Positions 61,884-64,000 of a stretch of DNA of 64,000 nucleotides are shown piece after piece. The stretch covers positions 434,001 to 498,000 of the forward strand of contig JACKBN010000001.1 in the NCBI GenBank assembly GCA_020634565.1, written 5' to 3'. The translations under genes and the position numbers were made by a program. The notes beneath the pieces were generated by a model, which was given only the letters and a program-made list of their open reading frames with translations, did not search any database and was not told the DNA's origin. Each line of letters starts with the position of its first letter. The first letter of the stretch is position 1. This DNA is from Ardenticatenaceae bacterium. GTDB lineage: Bacteria; Chloroflexota; Anaerolineae; Promineifilales; Promineifilaceae.

Positions 61884-61933
61884 AGTGTTTAGGTTTCTAA
61901 GTGTTCAGGTGTCAAGTTTTTCAGTCTGAACCT
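61884..61933. repeat. AAGTGTTCAGG word array, left arm of second four-helix unit
   Basis: Degenerate units TTTAGGTT, TCTAAGTG, TTCAGGTG, TCAAGTTT at 7-8-base steps, from the ligase start codon to the stop of the four-helix-bundle gene. The inverse array is at 62364-62400. Confidence 0.8.
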
Positions 61934-62300
61934 AAATGCGTTTTAAAATCGCGTGGCGCAAACCACCTATTAATCGTTTTACCTGATTCGCTTGACCGTA
62001 AAACGTGCGAAATTGAACGCTATCTATATATTCAACATCAAATGCTACATACAATAATGATTGTACTTCTACACTCGACCTACGAGCTATTTCCAAAAAT
62101 CTAGCAAACTCTTTTTTTGATTCGCAATCGAATCCTTCTGCAATATTTGCCATTGAAGAAACTGAAGCGCGGCGTATTTGATCTCGTAGACCAAAATCGC
62201 GCCCGAATGTCCCTTCGGCACTGACTTTGTAAATATCTTTTGTTAACTGACGTGCTTCTTGCCACGCTTTTATATCTTCAAATTTTTCTATCAAAGCCAT
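61932..62300 (-). CDS. Four-helix-bundle protein (S23/IVS family), copy B
   Basis: 122 residues from ATG 62300, after AGGAGGG. Family core: FEDIKAWQEARQLTKDIYKVS, FGLRDQIRRASVSSMANIAEGFDC, EFARFLEIARRSSVEVQSLLYVA. It is a clear but distant paralogue of the 50696-51121 gene. Like that copy it is AT-rich and placed between a word array and its inverted copy (unit 61884-62400, 517 bp), between two unrelated leftward genes. Confidence 0.92.
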   Translation of the reverse strand: MALIEKFEDIKAWQEARQLTKDIYKVSAEGTFGRDFGLRDQIRRASVSSMANIAEGFDCESKKEFARFLEIARRSSVEVQSLLYVAFDVEYIDSVQFRTFYGQANQVKRLIGGLRHAILKRI

Positions 62301-62363
62301 CTTGCCCTCCTGCATTAAGCTTTGTTACACACTCCCCATTAATATTCTTTGGCACGAAATCCA

Positions 62364-62400
62364 AGCAAATACTTAAACACTTGAAAACTTGAACACAAAA
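62364..62400. repeat. CTTGAACAC word array, right arm of second four-helix unit
   Basis: AAATACTTAAACACTTGAAA then ACTTGAACAC: 7-8-base steps, inverse in orientation to 61884-61933. It ends at the stop codon of the livF gene. Confidence 0.8.
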
Positions 62401-62402
62401 GA

Positions 62403-63197
62403 TTAGCCTATCCAACGCTTGCGGCGTTTGTAATGTTTCACGTCGCGGTAGCTTTTGCGTTCGCCCACCTGGGTCAAGCCCAGGTAGAACTCTTTGATGT
62501 CAGCATTTTGGGCCAGTTGGGTGGCTTCACCGTCGAGGACGATACGGCCGTTCTCCATCACATACGCATATTCGGCCGTACGCAGCGCCACATTGGCATT
62601 TTGCTCCACCACTAAAATAGAAACGCCCGCCTCTTTATTGATACGATGAATAATTTCAAAAATATTTTGCACCAGCAATGGGGCCAACCCCAATGAGGGC
62701 TCATCCAGCAGCATTAGGCGCGGCTTGGCCATGAGGGCGCGACCAATCGCCACCATCTGCTGCTCGCCACCAGAAAGATAACCGGCCGTACGGTGGCGCA
62801 ATGGTTTCAGTGCAGGGAAATAATCATACACCTGATCTAACAGGCGCTTGGTATCTGCCTGGCTGGGATTCACTAACGCCCCTACCCGCAAATTTTCTTC
62901 TGCGGTGAGATGTTGAAAGAGCCGTCGCCCCTCCAGCACCTGCACAATGCCCCGTCGGGTCACTTCCTCAGCGGGCAGCTTATCGAGCCGTTCGCCATCA
63001 AACTCAATGCTGCCCCGCGTCACCGCGCCATCTTCCCGCAGCAGCAGGCCAGAGATGGCTTTAAGCGTGGTGGTTTTACCCGCCCCATTGGCTCCCAGCA
63101 GCGACACAATCTGCCCCTGCGGCACTTCCAGCGAGACGCCCCGCAGCACCAAAATAACATCACTATAAACGACTTCGATATTGTTGATTTTTAGCAT
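62403..63197 (-). CDS. livF: Branched-chain amino acid ABC transporter ATPase
   Basis: 264 residues. ABC motifs: Walker A LLGANGAGKTTTLKAI, signature YLSGGEQQMVAIGRAL, Walker B LMLLDEPSLGLAP, and SILVVEQNANVALR typical of LivF. A basic C-terminal extension (GERKSYRDVKHYKRRKRW) is common in Chloroflexota homologues. It follows the substrate-binding gene on the same strand. It would power uptake of branched-chain amino acids or related acids, in line with the leucine-type catabolic genes nearby. Confidence 0.94.
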   Translation of the reverse strand: MLKINNIEVVYSDVILVLRGVSLEVPQGQIVSLLGANGAGKTTTLKAISGLLLREDGAVTRGSIEFDGERLDKLPAEEVTRRGIVQVLEGRRLFQHLTAEENLRVGALVNPSQADTKRLLDQVYDYFPALKPLRHRTAGYLSGGEQQMVAIGRALMAKPRLMLLDEPSLGLAPLLVQNIFEIIHRINKEAGVSILVVEQNANVALRTAEYAYVMENGRIVLDGEATQLAQNADIKEFYLGLTQVGERKSYRDVKHYKRRKRWIG

Positions 63198-63205
63198 AAG
63201 AATCG

Positions 63206-63260
63206 AACGCCACAGAGAACACAGAGCGAAAAAAGAATTCCTCTGCGTTCTCTGCGGCTA
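63206..63260. repeat. CACAGAG/CTCTGCG-type intergenic repeat
   Basis: CGCCACAGAGAACACAGAGC and the inverse CCTCTGCGTTCTCTGCGGC form an imperfect hairpin between the binding-protein stop and the livF start. Confidence 0.75.
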
Positions 63261-63271
63261 AATGAGATTAA

Positions 63272-64000
63272 TTATTCGGAGAAGTTGTCTGCCGGGCGCA
63301 GATCGGGCGTTGGTGCCCAATCTTGCAGCACAACAAATTGACCACCCTGTACCTGACGAACCTGAGACTCATGCGGCGAACGGTTATCGTTGGAGAAGTC
63401 CACACGCATAACGCCGTCGAGCACATCAATGGCACCCAACTCGATGAGAGCGGCTTGCACGTCAGCACCGGTCATGTTGTCGTAGCCAACATTGTCGATG
63501 GCCAGTTCAATGGCCTGCACAGCCAAATCCACACCGGCAAAGGTAAGCAGATAACCGACACCTCGCTCACCAGGCTGACGGTCATTGGCGGCAAATTGCT
63601 CACCAGCAAACTGCACGCCAGCATTGTCCTCGTCAGACCAGAAGAGATAGGGGAATGGGGAGATCATGCCTTCAACCAGAGCCGGATCGCTGACAAAGGC
63701 GTAGATAGCCAGGTCCATGGCCCAGTTGTTGCCACCAAAGAGGAATTGGTCACGCAAACCCAACGCGCCCAAACCATTAAGAATGGACGCGGGACCAAAG
63801 GCAAGGGAGTTGGTGTAGATCACATTAGCACCAGCGGCCTGAGCGTTGAGGATAGCGGTGGTGGTATCGGCCGTTGGGGCAGGATCGATCAGTTCATTGG
63901 CCACAATTTCAATACCCAAAGCTTCAGCGTAGGCCAGCGTCTCATCGGTGTAAGCACCCTGTCCGTAAGCGGTAGGCCAGCTGATGTAGGCAATTTTGAT
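63272..64000 (-). CDS. ABC transporter substrate-binding protein, C-terminal part
   Basis: About 242 codons, continuing past the right edge. Type I periplasmic-binding fold as in LivJ/LivK: KIAYISWPTAYGQGAYTDE, YAEALGIEIVANELIDPAPT, NAQAAGANVIYTNSLAFG, FLFGGNNWAMDLAIYAF, and the end VVLQDWAPTPDLRPADNFSE. The signal peptide is outside the window. It is upstream of livF on the same strand; permease genes would be expected beyond the edge. Confidence 0.9.
   Translation of the reverse strand: MKIAYISWPTAYGQGAYTDETLAYAEALGIEIVANELIDPAPTADTTTAILNAQAAGANVIYTNSLAFGPASILNGLGALGLRDQFLFGGNNWAMDLAIYAFVSDPALVEGMISPFPYLFWSDEDNAGVQFAGEQFAANDRQPGERGVGYLLTFAGVDLAVQAIELAIDNVGYDNMTGADVQAALIELGAIDVLDGVMRVDFSNDNRSPHESQVRQVQGGQFVVLQDWAPTPDLRPADNFSE

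Larger units (their letters stand above)
34..62551. repeat. Iterated palindrome ACGGCCGT, about 105 copies across the window
   Basis: Line-by-line reading finds about 105 exact copies of ACGGCCGT (first at 34-41, last at 62544-62551), plus some twenty one-base variants around the core CGGCCG. Chance expectation in 64 kb is one or two. Many copies extend to the 14-bp palindrome GAAACGGCCGTTTC, for example 2531-2544, 11486-11499 and 15749-15762. Most are inside coding sequence and are read in every frame: ACG-GCC-GT gives TAV (often ETAV), CGG-CCG gives RP, and GGC-CGT gives GR (often NGR). Copies also lie between genes. The function is unknown; the closest known analogue is HIP1 (GCGATCGC) of cyanobacteria. 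Confidence 0.95.

Noticed and set aside
50661..62400. Four-helix-bundle genes as Avd of a diversity-generating retroelement
   Set aside because: No reverse transcriptase, template repeat or variable repeat is in the window; the S23/IVS interpretation fits the flanks better.
1..64000. Prophage or integrative element
   Set aside because: No integrase, capsid, terminase or recombinase genes, and no att-like duplication at the tRNA.

Overview
The window reads as chromosomal DNA of a Chloroflexota (Anaerolineae-like) bacterium. This rests on gene content, not on a marker gene: secreted lipoproteins with LysM, lamin-tail and VWA domains, C-termini ending in YLPxIxK/R, an F420-type luciferase-like oxidoreductase, many acyl-CoA enzymes, LysW-like zinc ribbons and abundant short-word repeats. 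There is no rRNA, CRISPR array, phage or transposase gene; one tRNA-Arg(CCG) is present.

Layout. 1-4.0 kb: partial gene, MarR regulator, then a leftward VTC/DUF4956/CotH operon. 4.2-8.3 kb: DNA polymerase III alpha (dnaE) split by one extra base at 6322, followed by a possible small RNA and two terminators. 8.5-11.6 kb: degenerate M19 dipeptidase, endonuclease IV, LysM/lamin-tail protein. 11.8-14.9 kb: glycogen synthase and 4-alpha-glucanotransferase. 15-16.5 kb: membrane protein and an RHH/PIN toxin-antitoxin pair. 16.8-31.6 kb: a co-directional cluster of acyl-CoA dehydrogenase, a 2809-residue KS-AT-KS-ACPx3-KR-DH megasynthase, Sfp-type phosphopantetheinyl transferase, carboxyltransferase, unusual biotin carboxylase and biotin carrier protein. 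The inferred logic is that the carboxylase supplies an extender, the transferase primes the carrier domains, and the synthase builds a long, incompletely reduced acyl or polyketide chain. 31.6-46.2 kb: DJ-1 protein, lipoprotein cytochrome c, tRNA, secreted proteins, MscS channel with a P-loop-like partner, VWA protein divergent from a STAND/TPR ATPase, YitT protein, two acidic LysW-like zinc ribbons and a pseudo-receiver regulator. 46.4-64 kb: acyl-CoA/leucine-type catabolism (alpha and beta carboxylase subunits, acyl-CoA dehydrogenase, BKACE enzyme, AMP-forming ligase, branched-chain amino acid ABC genes) interspersed with small genes.

The most striking signals are not single genes. (1) The octamer ACGGCCGT occurs about 105 times by eye count, mostly inside genes and in all three frames (TAV, RP, GR), resembling the cyanobacterial HIP1 phenomenon. 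(2) About twenty arrays of degenerate 7-8-bp words occur, most as an array plus its inverted copy, sitting exactly at gene ends. Both four-helix-bundle (S23/IVS-type) genes lie between such inverted arrays, and single-orientation arrays are read in frame in all but one of the interdomain linkers of the megasynthase. (3) All three megasynthase carrier domains have Thr where the phosphopantetheine Ser is expected.
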